From Macrostomum hystrix (Eukaryota > Platyhelminthes > Macrostomidae): a stretch of 64,000 nt of DNA. A program made the position numbers and the translations under genes. How positions within the stretch are numbered: position 1 is the stretch's first letter; each line of letters opens with the position of its first letter. Of the stretch, positions 40,871-52,700 are shown piece after piece. The notes below the pieces were generated by a model. That model did not search any database. It had not been told where the DNA came from and saw only the letters and a list, made by a program, of their open reading frames with translations. Location of the stretch: assembly GCA_950097015.1 (NCBI GenBank), contig CATNEN010000038.1, positions 30,652,501 to 30,716,500 on the forward strand. Reading direction: 5' to 3'.

Positions 40871-41846
40871 ATGAATTCAGAGACTCACAACAATCCAAGT
40901 ACTCTGGCTGCTGTCAACACTATCCCGAGTCTTGACACGAAGACAGAGATTCGCTTCAAGACAGATTCTCAAAGCAAGAAAAAAAAGAAATCGAAGACTG
41001 ACTCGAAAACCGCTGAGTCGCAAGCAAAGGCGAATTCGAAGAGCAAAACTGATTCTCCAAGCAAGCTTGAGACCATCGTGTCAGAGTACAGCGAAGAGCT
41101 TCGAAATGAACCAGAAAATAGCTCTGATTCCAAGACAAAGTCCGACTCCAACACGAAGTCCGACTCCAACACGAAGTCCGACTCCAAGACGAAGTCCGAC
41201 TCCAAGACAAAGTCAGACTCCAAGACGAAGTCCGACTCCAAGACGAAGTCCGACTCCAAGACGAAGACCGACTCCAAGACGAAGACCGACTCCAAGACTA
41301 GGTCTGAATCTATTAATCATGTTGACAGCGTCGGCAAAATCGTCACCAAGTCCCAAACGACTAACACCATTAAGTCCAAATCGGAAGCTGGCAGCAAGGC
41401 GGACTCTGACAATAGCGATAAGCCAAATTGTGCTGGGATTGTTGAGCAGAGTCAGCAACAGCAACAACTAATGACAGCGATTGAGGAGCCCCAGATAGAG
41501 CACGATGGAGCGCAGAGAAGTTTGCAAGGTATCAAAAGTGATACAGCCAGCAGGCCAGAGTCTTCGAACGTCGAAATCGCAGGTGGCAGCTTCGACAGTT
41601 CCGTAGCCTGTCGTGGAAGTAATAGCACAAGCATCGACCAAGGCCTCCATTGTAGCGTCAGTGCTGGCGTCAGTAGTTCACGCAAGAGTAGCAACGTTGC
41701 GGCGCCGCTTGAAAGCCCGTCGTCTAGCCACAATTCTAAGTCGGCTGGTCCAAAGGAGAAAAAAAACCTAGAATCAACTAATCAGCAGCCTGACCAAAAT
41801 TCGGATTCTAAAGATTCTGATCCACTGTCTAAAACAAAAGATGAGA
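40871..41846 (+). CDS. TTLL exon 1: Lys/Ser-rich extension
   Basis: 976 nt ending in phase 1 at GTAAGT. It contains the coding repeat region and an acidic, Ser-rich end. Confidence 0.85.
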
Positions 41847-43938
41847 GTAAGTTCAGTTGTATTTTCCCCTGTCGATTCAAGTTTAGGTTATGAATTTAGT
41901 CTAGTTTAGTTCAGTTTAGTTAAATGTGGATTTAAGTGCTAGTGGTAGGACAGCATTGGTCCGATAAGTGATCTATATAATACTTTGCTTTTTTTATCGC
42001 AATCCTTTCTTTCGCAATCCTTCGTGGCGAAACCCGCAGAATCAAATGCGCTACTTTCGGAAGAAAAGAACCCGCAACTATTACCAACAAAGAATAACGA
42101 GTTGTACAACACAAAAATGGCTCTGGAAAAACTGGATGCTCATCCATCTCTCAAGATGCGACGCGATGGAAAGTATTATCTTAAGATGAAGGATACGTTA
42201 ATTGAAGAGCACCCGAAGGTGAAAAAAAATAAACGCGGCGAAGTGGTACCAACCATCGTCAAAGAGAAGATTGGTGTGATTGAACATGTTTTCAGCCGTT
42301 TCTGTGAGGATGTTCTGAGCATCAGTAGAGCACAGTTTTTACCTTTGTCATCCCAAGGCGAGCGCCATGTGATTTGGGTCGGCAAGAAGAAGGCCAATCA
42401 CATTATTCGCTACCTGAAAGGAAACGGTTGCTACGTTGTTAACCGCTTTCCTGGTGATATATTTGTCAAGGACAAGCAAGTCATGGGTATTATAATGAGA
42501 GACCACATGCTCTCGCGCAACAACAAATGCTACTGGAAGTGCGGCTTGCCCAAAGAGGATATCCTGAAACCGAGTAAGGCAAAAGAGAATGAGGACGAGA
42601 ATCCTATTACATACCGCATCTGTCGCCACATGGTCCAAACAATGCGCGTGGACGAGGAGGGCTGCTCTGATAAAAGCTGCTATAATTTCGAAAAGAATGT
42701 CTGCAAGCACTTAAACGTTTTTATTCCGGAAGTGCAAAGCTTCTGCACGTACAACGCTCTGCAAGACTTCAGCAATCGATTGGAAGACGATCTCAAAGGC
42801 CAGACGTTTATCTGCAAGCCCGCCTACCTCTACAAAGGCTTTGGGTTCCGCTTCTTTCGCGCTTCAGCTGAATTCGAGGAATTCTTTCACATGACGGAGG
42901 GCAAGGAGACGTCCAGACACGATTTTATGGTGCAGCGACTGATTGACTCGCCATTTCTTTTCAAAGGTAAGAAGGTCGACATTCGAGCCTTTCTGTTGGT
43001 GATCACACTCCGGTACCGGCGTGTAATCACCTTCATCCACTACGGATTCTGCCGGGTGGCCAGCGCTGTATTAGAGGATAAAGAAGAGGACGACGAGTTG
43101 CAGGCTGAAGAAGAGAAACCTGTACAAAAGGTCGACAACTACGAGATGGACATGAGAATGTTAGTCTGCACCTATGAAACAGCGGAAGAGAAAATGGACC
43201 GGGCCAAGCGAATGGAGAGTGGCGAATTTTACGATGAGTCGAATGATCGATCTCAGGAGCTGCATATCGTCTGGCCGCAAGAAGAAGACCTAAAGAAGAT
43301 AAAGAAACAGATAAAAAACATCGGCCTTCGCATCAGTCAGGCTATTGAGAACAAAGTTTGGGACGCATTTGGTTGCTTCCAGATCTTTGGACTAGATCTC
43401 TGCGTGGACGAGGACTTGAAGGTGAGAAGCGGGGCTAAAATTAATTTAATATTATTTTATTACAGCTATCTTTTTTCTCTACATGTCTCTCGATTCTTTG
43501 AAAAATCAGGTCTGGCTACTCGAGATCAACAGCCACGCTATGAGCCAAGTAGACACACTGAGCCCAACGCAGCGAAAAGTCGTGCCAGCCGTGATCATGG
43601 AAGCTCTTGGCCTAGTCGTGGAAACCACCTACAAGTCGTTCCATCATCTGCGCCTCCGCAAGAGTCCAACAAATGAGTTCGAAGAAACTGGGTTCCTGTT
43701 CCGTCAGAACTACGAATTCATATTTAGCACGTTGGCGAAGAAGCGACTGGACTACGTCTGGCCCAACCCGCCACGGAAGCCGGATCCACCGTTCTTTGTG
43801 CGCATCGGCGTTGTCGACCAACAGATCAAGGATGTAGACGAGCGCAAGAAGGCCTGTCTGGCCATGAAGATTGCCGTGCATGAGGAACAGCTGGCACTGA
43901 GGCGAAAGCGCAATGCAAAGGATGAAGAGGAATCGTAG
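40871..43938 (+). CDS. Tubulin-tyrosine-ligase-like (TTLL) amino-acid ligase
   Basis: Exons 40871-41846, 42040-43421 and 43510-43938; phases 1 and 0 close, giving 928 residues. TTLL enzymes use ATP to add glutamate or glycine to tubulin tails or other proteins, mostly in cilia and neurons. The first 325 residues are a Ser/Lys/Asp-rich, disordered-looking extension with K-T-K-S-D-S repeats. The TTL ATP-grasp domain covers about 380-880: ICKPAYLYKGFGF (K585), FMVQRLIDSPFLF, GKKVDIRAF (D639), CFQIFGLDLCVDEDLK and, just after the last splice, VWLLEINS (E791, N793), the Mg-ATP residues of the family. The start is the first ATG (A at -3); the frame is open slightly upstream only from GTG. The subgroup (TTLL10-like or other) is unclear. 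It is divergently arranged with the receptor gene. Confidence 0.9.
41120..41310 (+). repeat. 18-bp coding repeat in TTLL exon 1
   Basis: About ten copies of AAGTCCGACTCCAAGACG encode K-S-D-S-K-T. Length stays a multiple of three, unlike the non-coding arrays. Synonymous and conservative changes (AAC/AAG, ACC/TCC) occur. Confidence 0.85.
42040..43421 (+). CDS. TTLL exon 2: most of the ligase domain
   Basis: 1,382 nt from acceptor AAACCCGCAG to donor GTGAGA (phase 0, after DEDLK). The acceptor choice gives a phase match with exon 1. Confidence 0.88.
43510..43938 (+). CDS. TTLL exon 3: catalytic end and C-terminus
   Basis: 429 nt from acceptor GAAAAATCAG to TAG. It begins VWLLEINSHAMSQVD, which completes the ATP-grasp motif split by an 88-bp intron. 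It ends in a basic, charged tail. Confidence 0.9.
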   Translation, partial: VWLLEINSHAMSQVDTLSPTQRKVVPAVIMEALGLVVETTYKSFHHLRLRKSPTNEFEETGFLFRQNYEFIFSTLAKKRLDYVWPNPPRKPDPPFFVRIGVVDQQIKDVDERKKACLAMKIAVHEEQLALRRKRNAKDEEES

Positions 43939-44400
43939 TCGATGGTTCTTCATTCTCCGTTATAGAGTGCCTCTGGAATTAAATTTCTCATGCCTCTCTA
44001 GGCTGACACAATCAATGTCTGACTATCCCACTTTCATAACACCTTCATTCATTTGACTAATTAAGTCCGATCGAGAGTCATAATTTTTCTTAGTTCATCG
44101 CGATCGATTAAGAGTATGAAATCAAGCCGTTACTGAATGTAAGCCGGTGCGGTGCTGACACCGAGACACTCGGCAAGCGACATGGCTCTTGCGAGTACGA
44201 ACCGTGAAAAAATAAATATTTCATTTGGAATTTTCCCTATTTTGCCACGTTGGAACGTGGAGGACAAACATTTATTTTAGTTTTTTTGCAGTTCGACTTT
44301 TTTTTGAGTGACAGAATTGATTGTCAGATTAGTGTATGTTTAACTAGCGAGGCTCAAAATATGAAAAAATGAGAAACTATAGTTTTACTTCAGCCGAGTT
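43939..44400 (+). other. TTLL 3' UTR and flank
   Basis: AATAAA at 44,211-44,216, 273 bp after the stop, is a good poly(A) signal candidate. Beyond it lies AT-rich sequence with no gene. Confidence 0.55.
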
Positions 44401-45560
44401 TTAGTTTTAGTTTTACTGGCCCGACACTGGCCTAACCCTACACGCCCTACTCTGCGGACGAGGCCCTGTTATCTACGCTGTCGGCGCTGCTCCGACAGAT
44501 CCTATCGGTTAGCACTCTTTCTGCCAGACGGCGGAGTCTCCGAAGAGAGCAATAACTGACTTTGACTGCAGACACCTATCCAGACCACTCTTGAGCAACG
44601 GCGCATTCTCAAGACGCGGAACGCCGAGACCTACCTAACTGACAAGCAGCTTGTGGTCGGGAATGGGATGGAACAATCAAAGCTGGGCAATCACACGCTT
44701 AGAGCGCGACTTTCTTGCTTCTCACGAGGTGAGGCGAATCAGGCGGTCTAGGCGACAATGGGCCGAAGGTGATGAGAGCCGACAACAACGACAACAAAGC
44801 CTTTGTCCAAACCAGCGATGGCCCAACTGAGGAGTTCTGCACAAGCTCCAGACTTCTCCAAGGTGACACGCTGTCCCCGCTGCTCTTCATCCTTGTCGTC
44901 GACTACGTGCTGCGCCGAAGCCTCACACAGGAGGACAGCTACCTGCTGATGCCACGCCGGAGTTCCCGCCACAGGGCTGTCTCCCTGCCCGCTCTCGCGT
45001 ACGCAGACGACATCGCTCTACTGTACGGCAGTCCGGCTGCCGCCAAGAGAGCGCTCTCAAGACTGTGAGGAGAGCGCCCTTTGTCGGACTTCAAATCTAC
45101 GCGCGCAAGACGGAGGTGCTGCACGTGGGCACCGACGACACAGCACCATGAATCCTGACCCTGGCACCAATGGCAGCTGCCAGATGGAAAGTCATCTCGG
45201 TCTGCCAAGACTTCCGGTACCTGGGCTCCCTCGTGCTGAGCCCTGACTCCATCATCGCTGACCGCCGGAGGTCGCAGGCCTGGCGCGCCGTGCATCTCCT
45301 CCGGAAGGTTTTCATCTCCACTGCCAACGATGACCTGAAGATGCGCCTGTTTCTCGCTACTGAAGGAGCCAGTCCTGCTGTATACGGACTGGAGGCATTG
45401 CCGATGACTGAATCAAGGTCTCGAGGTCTCGAGCCCTGCACTGGACGCTGCCTACCGATCGCTGCTGCGGTTCGCACTTGGCATCCACTCCTTGAAACGG
45501 CAGCCGACGGACCTGCTGATGGCGGGAGCCCGTGTGCCTCAGTCAGTATAAATATATACC
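44401..45560 (+). pseudogene. Decayed RTE-like non-LTR reverse transcriptase
   Basis: A relic of the reverse transcriptase domain. The frame at 44,769-45,068 carries RLLQGDTLSPLLFILVVDYV and LAYADDIALLY (motifs 4-5). After a frameshift and stops, 45,170-45,540 continues with FRYLGSLVLSPDS, RRRSQAWRAVHLLRKVF and LFLATEGASPAVYGLEALPM. This order (YLGS, R-x-x-AW-x-A-x-x-L-R-K, YG-x-E) is typical of RTE-type elements. G+C is higher than in the flanks. Upstream to 44,401 the same composition continues but is scrambled. Confidence 0.8.
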
Positions 45561-45754
45561 TTTATATATATATGTAAGGTAACCCACCGAAAGGACAACT
45601 AAAAAATAGGACGCGAAAAATATTGTAGGCTCGTTAGTATACTGATTGCTTATTGGCCGTTCCATACGAATTCTCATAGTTGGCTTTTTGGACTGAGGTA
45701 ATCATAAGAGTAATATTATATTTATTTATTTTACCTACCCTGATATATAACAAA

Positions 45755-45935
45755 TATGTAGCCGACAGCACACAGCCGCAGCAAATGCGCGGCGCATCAA
45801 GGCTGCGTACGGACGTGCAGTCCCGGCCATATGGACTTTAATTATAAGGATGCCATGCTTATCCACCCGATCATTACCTCAGTTATGAAGCTGGTACCCA
45901 TCTAACAGCAGATTAAACTTTAATGTATCAAAACG
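45755..45935 (-). mobile_element. tRNA-derived SINE, diverged partial copy D
   Basis: Family tail and body are recognisable (GCGCGGCGCATCAAGGCTGC on the plus strand, then GCTGGTACCCATCTAACAGC). There is no tRNA head. Old copy. Confidence 0.65.
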
Positions 45936-46693
45936 AAAAGCACCAAAAGCGAAGAATACATAATATATGTATTTTATGTTTGGTAAAATACTGGTGAGGG
46001 CTCGACGCAACCAAGGCTATACGTACAGCTCTATAAGTTCAGTTCAGTCCACAGACGCGGGAGCGCAAAAGCTTACACTTACTTTGCTACCACATGAACA
46101 TGATCGTTTTTGGCTTGCTTACAGACACAAGTTCTTTAAACTTAAAAATAAGCAAAAAAATATTTCCAGACCTATATCGGGACGTGACTGAGAGACCGAA
46201 GCAAGTACTAACCACCCTTTAACCACAACTTCCATCGTACAGCTTCACGTTGTTGGATTGGAGACGAAGGTAATGAAAATGGCATTTCCTTTTCGTTTTA
46301 GTAGATTTTTAGGTGAATTGAAACATGTTTTTACTAAATACGGGTATACGGCTAGTTGGTGCATTAACGTAAATTTTTTGTGCTTTTTTGAATTCGGGAT
46401 TTCTAGGAACAACTGGTTACAGCCAACGAGCGCGTATGTTTAACTTGCACTTTATATGCGTTATGTGAGCCTTTTCACTTTTCACTGAGTATGAGCTTCT
46501 TTGTAGTTTTATAAATACTTGTTTTTTTCGAATTTGTTACCCTTATTGTAAAATGTATTTATATATAACATTGCTTTTGCATTAAGAAGTTAAGTTTAAA
46601 TTACATCATATTTCTTGTCTTAATACTGTTTTGGTGAACACGTGCATGCAATTTTTTTAAACACTGTATTCTTTAGTGATTTTTGATGGCAGA
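45936..46693. promoter_or_regulatory. Upstream region of TADA1
   Basis: AT-rich sequence before the TADA1 ATG. Nothing specific identified. The start of transcription is unknown. Confidence 0.35.
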
Positions 46694-46767
46694 ATGACTG
46701 AATTCATATGTGTTAATATTACTATAAAGCAGAGACTACAGAATGAGCTAAAGGAGAACTTCTTCTG
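46694..46767 (+). CDS. TADA1: TADA1 exon 1
   Basis: 74 nt from ATG (A at -3) to donor GTAAGT in phase 2. It encodes the start through LQNELKENFFW; the Trp codon is completed by exon 2. Found by matching the N-terminal pattern of the family, as it is too short to stand out. Confidence 0.75.
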
Positions 46768-49700
46768 GTAAGTAAATAATCATGCAAGATGCAATTAGCT
46801 AAACTAGCTAGTTGCTATCATTTTTATTCAAGGCTTAGCAAGGGTTAAAAGTATTTTGTCTTCTACCAACTCATCTGCTATTAACTATTATTTTAATGAA
46901 ACTTCATACAAACTCATCTGCAATTGAAAAAATTGAAAAAAGCCATTTGCTTCTGCTTTAAGTGTGTCAAAAAAACAAAAGAAAATGTCATATTGGTATT
47001 GAAAAAATTCATATGTAATGCACAGGTTTATATTGATCATGTGCTTTATGTCTGTGTCATTTGTCTGCAGCACATCTAAACAAGATTTTACTTATTTTAA
47101 AGGCCTTTTCTTGTAGCCATGAAATCAAATGCTATATGCTCATAGCATTAATATTATTAATCTGCTCATGAGTTTTATTTGCCTACAAATAGGTCAATTT
47201 GTCTGTTAGCTAGCTATGACTTAGATAATGCTTTTTGGGAATGAGTGGTATATAATAAATATAATATCATTGCTCTAGAAAACAGTATATGTTAGGGGTA
47301 CCTGGACACTTCGTCATCTTACAACTTTGTCATCTAGATGATGATCTGTCCAATATCTCAGAGGGTGGATGACAAAGAGACTTATTAGACTTGTGGACAC
47401 TTCGTCATCTATAAAACAAAGGTTTTCAAAGTTAGAACAGAACCACCCCTTCCTACCCCTCCTCACATTGTGTTGGCACCTATCTTTCAACTCTTATAAT
47501 GAAATCAGTTTTGATACCTCTTTTTGACAATTTAGAGTGTGAAGTGTGTTCACACCTCTGCCCCTCCACCCCACCCTCACTTTATTGATGACAAACTTGA
47601 TTGCTTGTTATTAGTAGATGACAAACTGACCAAACTTTAGAGCATGCCAATTGGCTGGATGACAAAGTGTCCTACCTTCCAAGTGGATGACAAAGTTGTA
47701 AGATGACAAAGTGTCTAGGATCCTATGTTAGGTAAGCCTAGTAAATCCCATTTGGCTTGGCATCATTGTTATTACTTATATTAACCAGCTATTTTTTACC
47801 CAAATCCAATTCCTTGGCTTAAGTAGATAAAATTTCAATTTAGAAATAATAGCTATTGCCACTAACCATTGTGATGGCTTATGGCTTTTCTAATTAACTA
47901 AATTAATAACTAGTTAGCTTTTTGTATAATTAGTTTAGAAAACTATCTAAAACTATCTAAACTAATACAAAAAGCTAACTAGTTATTATTTTAGTTTAAT
48001 TTAATAGTTTAATAGTAATTTAATAGTTTTTAATTTAATAGCTAATAAACAATTACAAACAGCTAACTAGATATTATTTTAGTTTAATTGTAATCTTATT
48101 AGCTAAATAATATAGATATAAGCTGATATGGCAATTATAGCAGCTATTATAAGTAGCTACGTTATTATGCTTAATTTTGTAGTACTATCTTTATGTCTGG
48201 TACTAATGCATTTTCAAGTTAAAATAAAAAGTTTTTAAGCAGAAAAATTATATTTTCTTGCTCAACTCACTCATCTAGGTTTTTTAAGTACATATAGTAT
48301 TCTGCCTTTTAATTCAAGTTACTAATGGAATAACTAGTATCCTGTGTATATAACTTCTAACTTCTATATTAATCTATACAATTAGGTAAGAATATGCTCA
48401 GTTTATATACCTGATTGGGCTTTTGGGGACCAGTGATATTGGCTAAGTTTATGTAGGAGAACTGAAGATTTCTAAGGTGTAATTTAAGCCTAACAATAAA
48501 CCATTACACTTACTCTACCCCCTGTTAAACTTCATTTTGTTACCTGTTTCTTGCATAATAGCTAACAATTGTTCTTAGCTTAATTGTCTTAGAACTAGCA
48601 AAATGGAAGCTAAAGTAGCTAGTTAGAATGAAAAATTATTTGTAGTTGTAAAATTAGCTAGACAATAAATAATTTGTTGCTAAAGGCCAATAATCTAGAT
48701 GTTCACCAAAACCAAAGTTTTTATGTATCTGTATCCAAATCCATATCACCAAAATTTTCCCTTTGCCTATCCATTTCCATATTAGTAACAAAAAATTCCT
48801 TTAACTTCCTGTAACCTGTGTATCAGTAACCTGTAACCTGAAAGTGAAAGCTAAAGGACCAATAGGGTACTGGAATTGCGAAGCAAGGAAGACTGCAGCC
48901 AATGAGATTTCTAGCCCTTCCTGGTACTTAGCAGGTTTGGGGTGAAAAACCCTCTCCAACACCCCAAACATGCTTGTTGCATTGAAATCTGGATTGCTTG
49001 AGTCCCCAAACCACAGCAGGGAATTCAGAGTTCCATTGTAGGCAATCTAAAGTGTCTTCACATATCCTATTTTTCATATATATATATTTGAGAACTCAAG
49101 ATATGGAACTGAATACAGGAATCAGAAGTTCATGTTACTATATCCATATCTGTAACTTTATGTAGCTATGGCAGAACTCAACAATAGTCTATTTTAATGT
49201 AGCAATTACTATCTGGTAATAAGATAGCTATTATTATTATTATTATTTTTATAATGGCATTCTATAACATGTCACATAACACATTGTACTAAACAAAAAA
49301 TAGTTTATATAATGTAATAATGTCTTGATTTCTGATTTCCTGATGCTATATACAATTTCTGAGTCTATAGACTAGATGTATCTTGAATCTGTACTCAAGC
49401 TGATAGATATAGCTAGATAGGTTAGTAGATAGACAGGTAGATATTTCATAGCTGAGTGATTAGGTGAAATAAAGCAATGTAGACAATTTTTTTTGGTGCT
49501 AAAAAAGCAAAATGCTTTTTTGAGCTAGCTATTCTAAGATTTTAGACATTTAGATTTTAGGCAAATTTTAGGCCTCCAATATTTTGTGACTTATCATGGG
49601 CATATATTTTCATATGTAAATCAGCTTTACTATTAGATTTTTTGTCTATCAAATGGAATTTTCATTGACTTTGATCATAAGTGTAAATTATTCATTGCCT

Positions 49701-52700
49701 GCTGACAGGTATATGAAACTGCTGCATCGTTGGTTTCGTCAACAGATTAGCAAAGAAGAGTTTGACAAACAGGCCAGGTCTTTGTTTCCTAATTCTGACA
49801 GTGAGTAAAGCATATTGTGTCTTTTTGAAAAACATTGACCACAGATTAAGTCTTTTATATTCCTACAACATTACCAACATTTTTGTTTCAGTGACAACGC
49901 ACAATCGATTCATATTAAGCATTATGTCGTCCTGCAAAATTATCGAACCAACAGGTGATTAGCTCTACAAGAAATTGTGCATTTTCATATGAATCATGCT
50001 TTTATTTATGTTTGTCTTGAGCTCTTATGTCTACCTCTACTGCCTCCCTCATCTACTGCCTCCCTCATCTACTGCCTCCCTCATCTACTGCCTCCCTCAT
50101 CTACTGCCTCCCTCATCTACTGCCTCCCTCATCTACTGCCTCCCTCATCTACTGCTTCCCTCATCTACTGCCTCCCTCATCTACTGCATCCCTCATCTAC
50201 TGCCTCCCTCATCTACTGCCTCCCTCATCTACTGCCTCCCTCATCTACTGCCTCCCTCTCTCATCTACTGCCTCCCTCATCTACTGCCTCCCTCATCTAC
50301 TGCCTCCCTCATCTACTGCCTCCCTCATCTACTGCCTCCCTCATCTACTGCCTCCCTCTTTAATCTACTGCCTCTCTCATCTACTGCCTCCCTCTCTCAT
50401 CTACTGCCTCCCTCTCTCATCTACTGCCTCCCTCACATCTCCACTGTCTCCCTCTCCCCTCCACTGCCTCCCTCTTCCCTTCACTGTCTTACTCTCCCCT
50501 ACTGATTAATACTTTATCAAGCGTATGGCTTATATCTACTCGAAAACCCAGATAAAGTTTTAAGAATAGCAGATTAATTGACAGCGATTTTAATTTTCAA
50601 CGCCCACTCATAGCGCCCATGTCGAAGAGTCTCCGTCATCGATTTGTCGAACAGCCTCAGGTGGCGCTGATGTCCCTAATAGCTGATTATCGACAGGAGG
50701 CCGCGTCTGCAGCTGCTGCGGCTGGTCCGTTGACGCCAGGCGGCGGACAGAACTCGCTGACTTTGTCAGACCGCGGCGGTGCTAGAAGAGATTTCTCTTT
50801 GGTCACTAGTGAGTGGAAAAGCATACTTTCTATTGACTCATACCTTCTGTACCGTCTGTTCCGCTGCCCTCCCCTGTCTGTCCCGCTGCCCTCCCCTGTC
50901 TGTCCCGCTGCCCTCCCCTGTCTGTCCTGCTGCCCTCCCCTGTCTGTCCCGCTGCCCTCAACCTGTCTGTCCCGCTGCCCTCAACCTGTCTGTCCCGCTG
51001 CCCTCCCCTGTCTGTCCCGCTGCCCTCCCCTGTCTGTCCCGCTGCCCTCCCCTGTCTGTGCCGCTGCCCTCCTCTGTCTGTGCCGCTGCCCTCCCCTGTC
51101 TGTGCCGCTGCCCTCCCCTGTCTGTCCCGCTGCCCTCCCCTGTCTGTCCCGCTGCCCTCCCCTGTCTGTCCCGCTGCCCTCCCCTGTCTGTCCCGCTGCC
51201 CTCCCCTGTCTGTGCCGCTGCCCTCCCCTGTCTGTCCCGCTGCCCTCCCCTGTCTGTGCCGCTGCCCTCCTCTGTCTGTGCCGCTGCCCTCCCCTGTCTG
51301 TGCCGCTGCCCTCCCCTGTCTGTCCCGCTGCCCTCCCCTGTCTGTCCCGCTGCCCTCCCCTGTCTGTCCCGCTGCCCTCCCCTGTCTGTCCCGCTGCCCT
51401 CCCCTGTCTGTGCCGCTGCCCTCCCCTGTCTGTCCCGCTGCCCTCCCCTGTCTGTCCCGCTGCCCTCCCCTGTCTGTCCCGCTGCCCTCCCCTGTCTGTC
51501 CCGCTGCCCTCCCCTGTCTGTCCCACTGCCCTCCCCTGTCTGTGCTGCTGCCCTCCCCTGTCTGTCCCGCTGCCCTCCCCTGTCTGTATTTTTACTGACT
51601 TTAAAACAGCAAGAGAAATCGCGCTTTCCCGATCAATCAGCCTCCTGCACCAGGGAGCAACGCCTGCCCGGAGCATGGATGCTCTACGGCCGAATGATGC
51701 ACACACTGAGTCTGTATGCGCTGCAGGATTTTTCCACCGAGGCCCTGAATTATTTGGCTCTGGCTGCGCAGTGCTTGACGCGGCGTGTGCTATTATCGGC
51801 TTTGGCTAATCGAAGGAATTGCCGTATTTTTTCAATCAATGAAATATCTAGTCAGCGGCAGCAACAGCAGCAGCAGCAAATTCGACGAGGCGCAGGGGGC
51901 GTTCAATCGTCTGCTGCTTCGTCTGCCACTTTGACTAGTTATCGCCGAAAGCACTGCCTACAGTCTGCCACTAGGAGAAGATTAGAGAGAGCAGCTTTCG
52001 GTAGGCAACTATTCTGAGTTTAATTCTCAACTCTATTTGATTTCCAAGTGTACTCAATTGTGAACTGTACTAAATTCTCACGTTTGTACTATATTCTCAA
52101 CTGGAGATAGAACCTGAGACCAGGGGAGACAATTTTCAGGCATCTTTTAACTATGACGCCTAAATTCCCTGGTTCACCCAGCTGTAAAATGGACTGAACT
52201 GGTCCACGGACTAAGCAGCTGTACGAAGTCTTTAAAATCTGTGCCAGATGCAGTACATCTGAGTAGCTTCTCAACTGTGCTCAAATTTTTTTGTCCAGGT
52301 CGTGCCCCGCCAGCTACTCCGTTTCCGCTGCGCGAGGCGTACTCCGCGCCGGCTCGGGCAGCCGGGCTGAACGCCTACACTCACGCTGCTAGATTTGCCA
52401 CCGCGTCGACGGCGGCTGCTGTGGCTTCGGCTCGGTCTGCAGACTGGCAACGCGTCGACGCTCTGCTGCGCTGCGGTTGCGAAGCATCGCCTGAGGCGTC
52501 CGCCGCTTCGGATTCGTCAATGGGCAGCGCCGACTCGGCGAATTTTACTGTGCTCAATCTGGAGGACTTGGAGCGAGTTTTGAGTAGGCCGGATACGCTT
52601 TCTGTTGGCTATCATTGCGTGCAGGTAAGTCTGATGATTTACTATCGCTTGCGGTCTTTTGAGGTCTTCAGTTTCTATGCTGTGAGGTCGCTTGCTATGC

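Noticed and set aside
42961-42975. Splice donor AAG|GTAAGA inside TTLL exon 2
   Set aside because: The frame continues through GKKVDIRAF, a conserved part of the ligase domain, so this string is coding.
49801-49962. Frame covering TADA1 exons 2-3 without splicing
   Set aside because: The GTGAGT donor and TTTCAG acceptor are strong and splicing gives family-like sequence; the read-through does not.
50981-51706. 241-codon minus-strand Gly/Arg/Gln frame
   Set aside because: Antisense of the 22-bp array in TADA1 intron 4.
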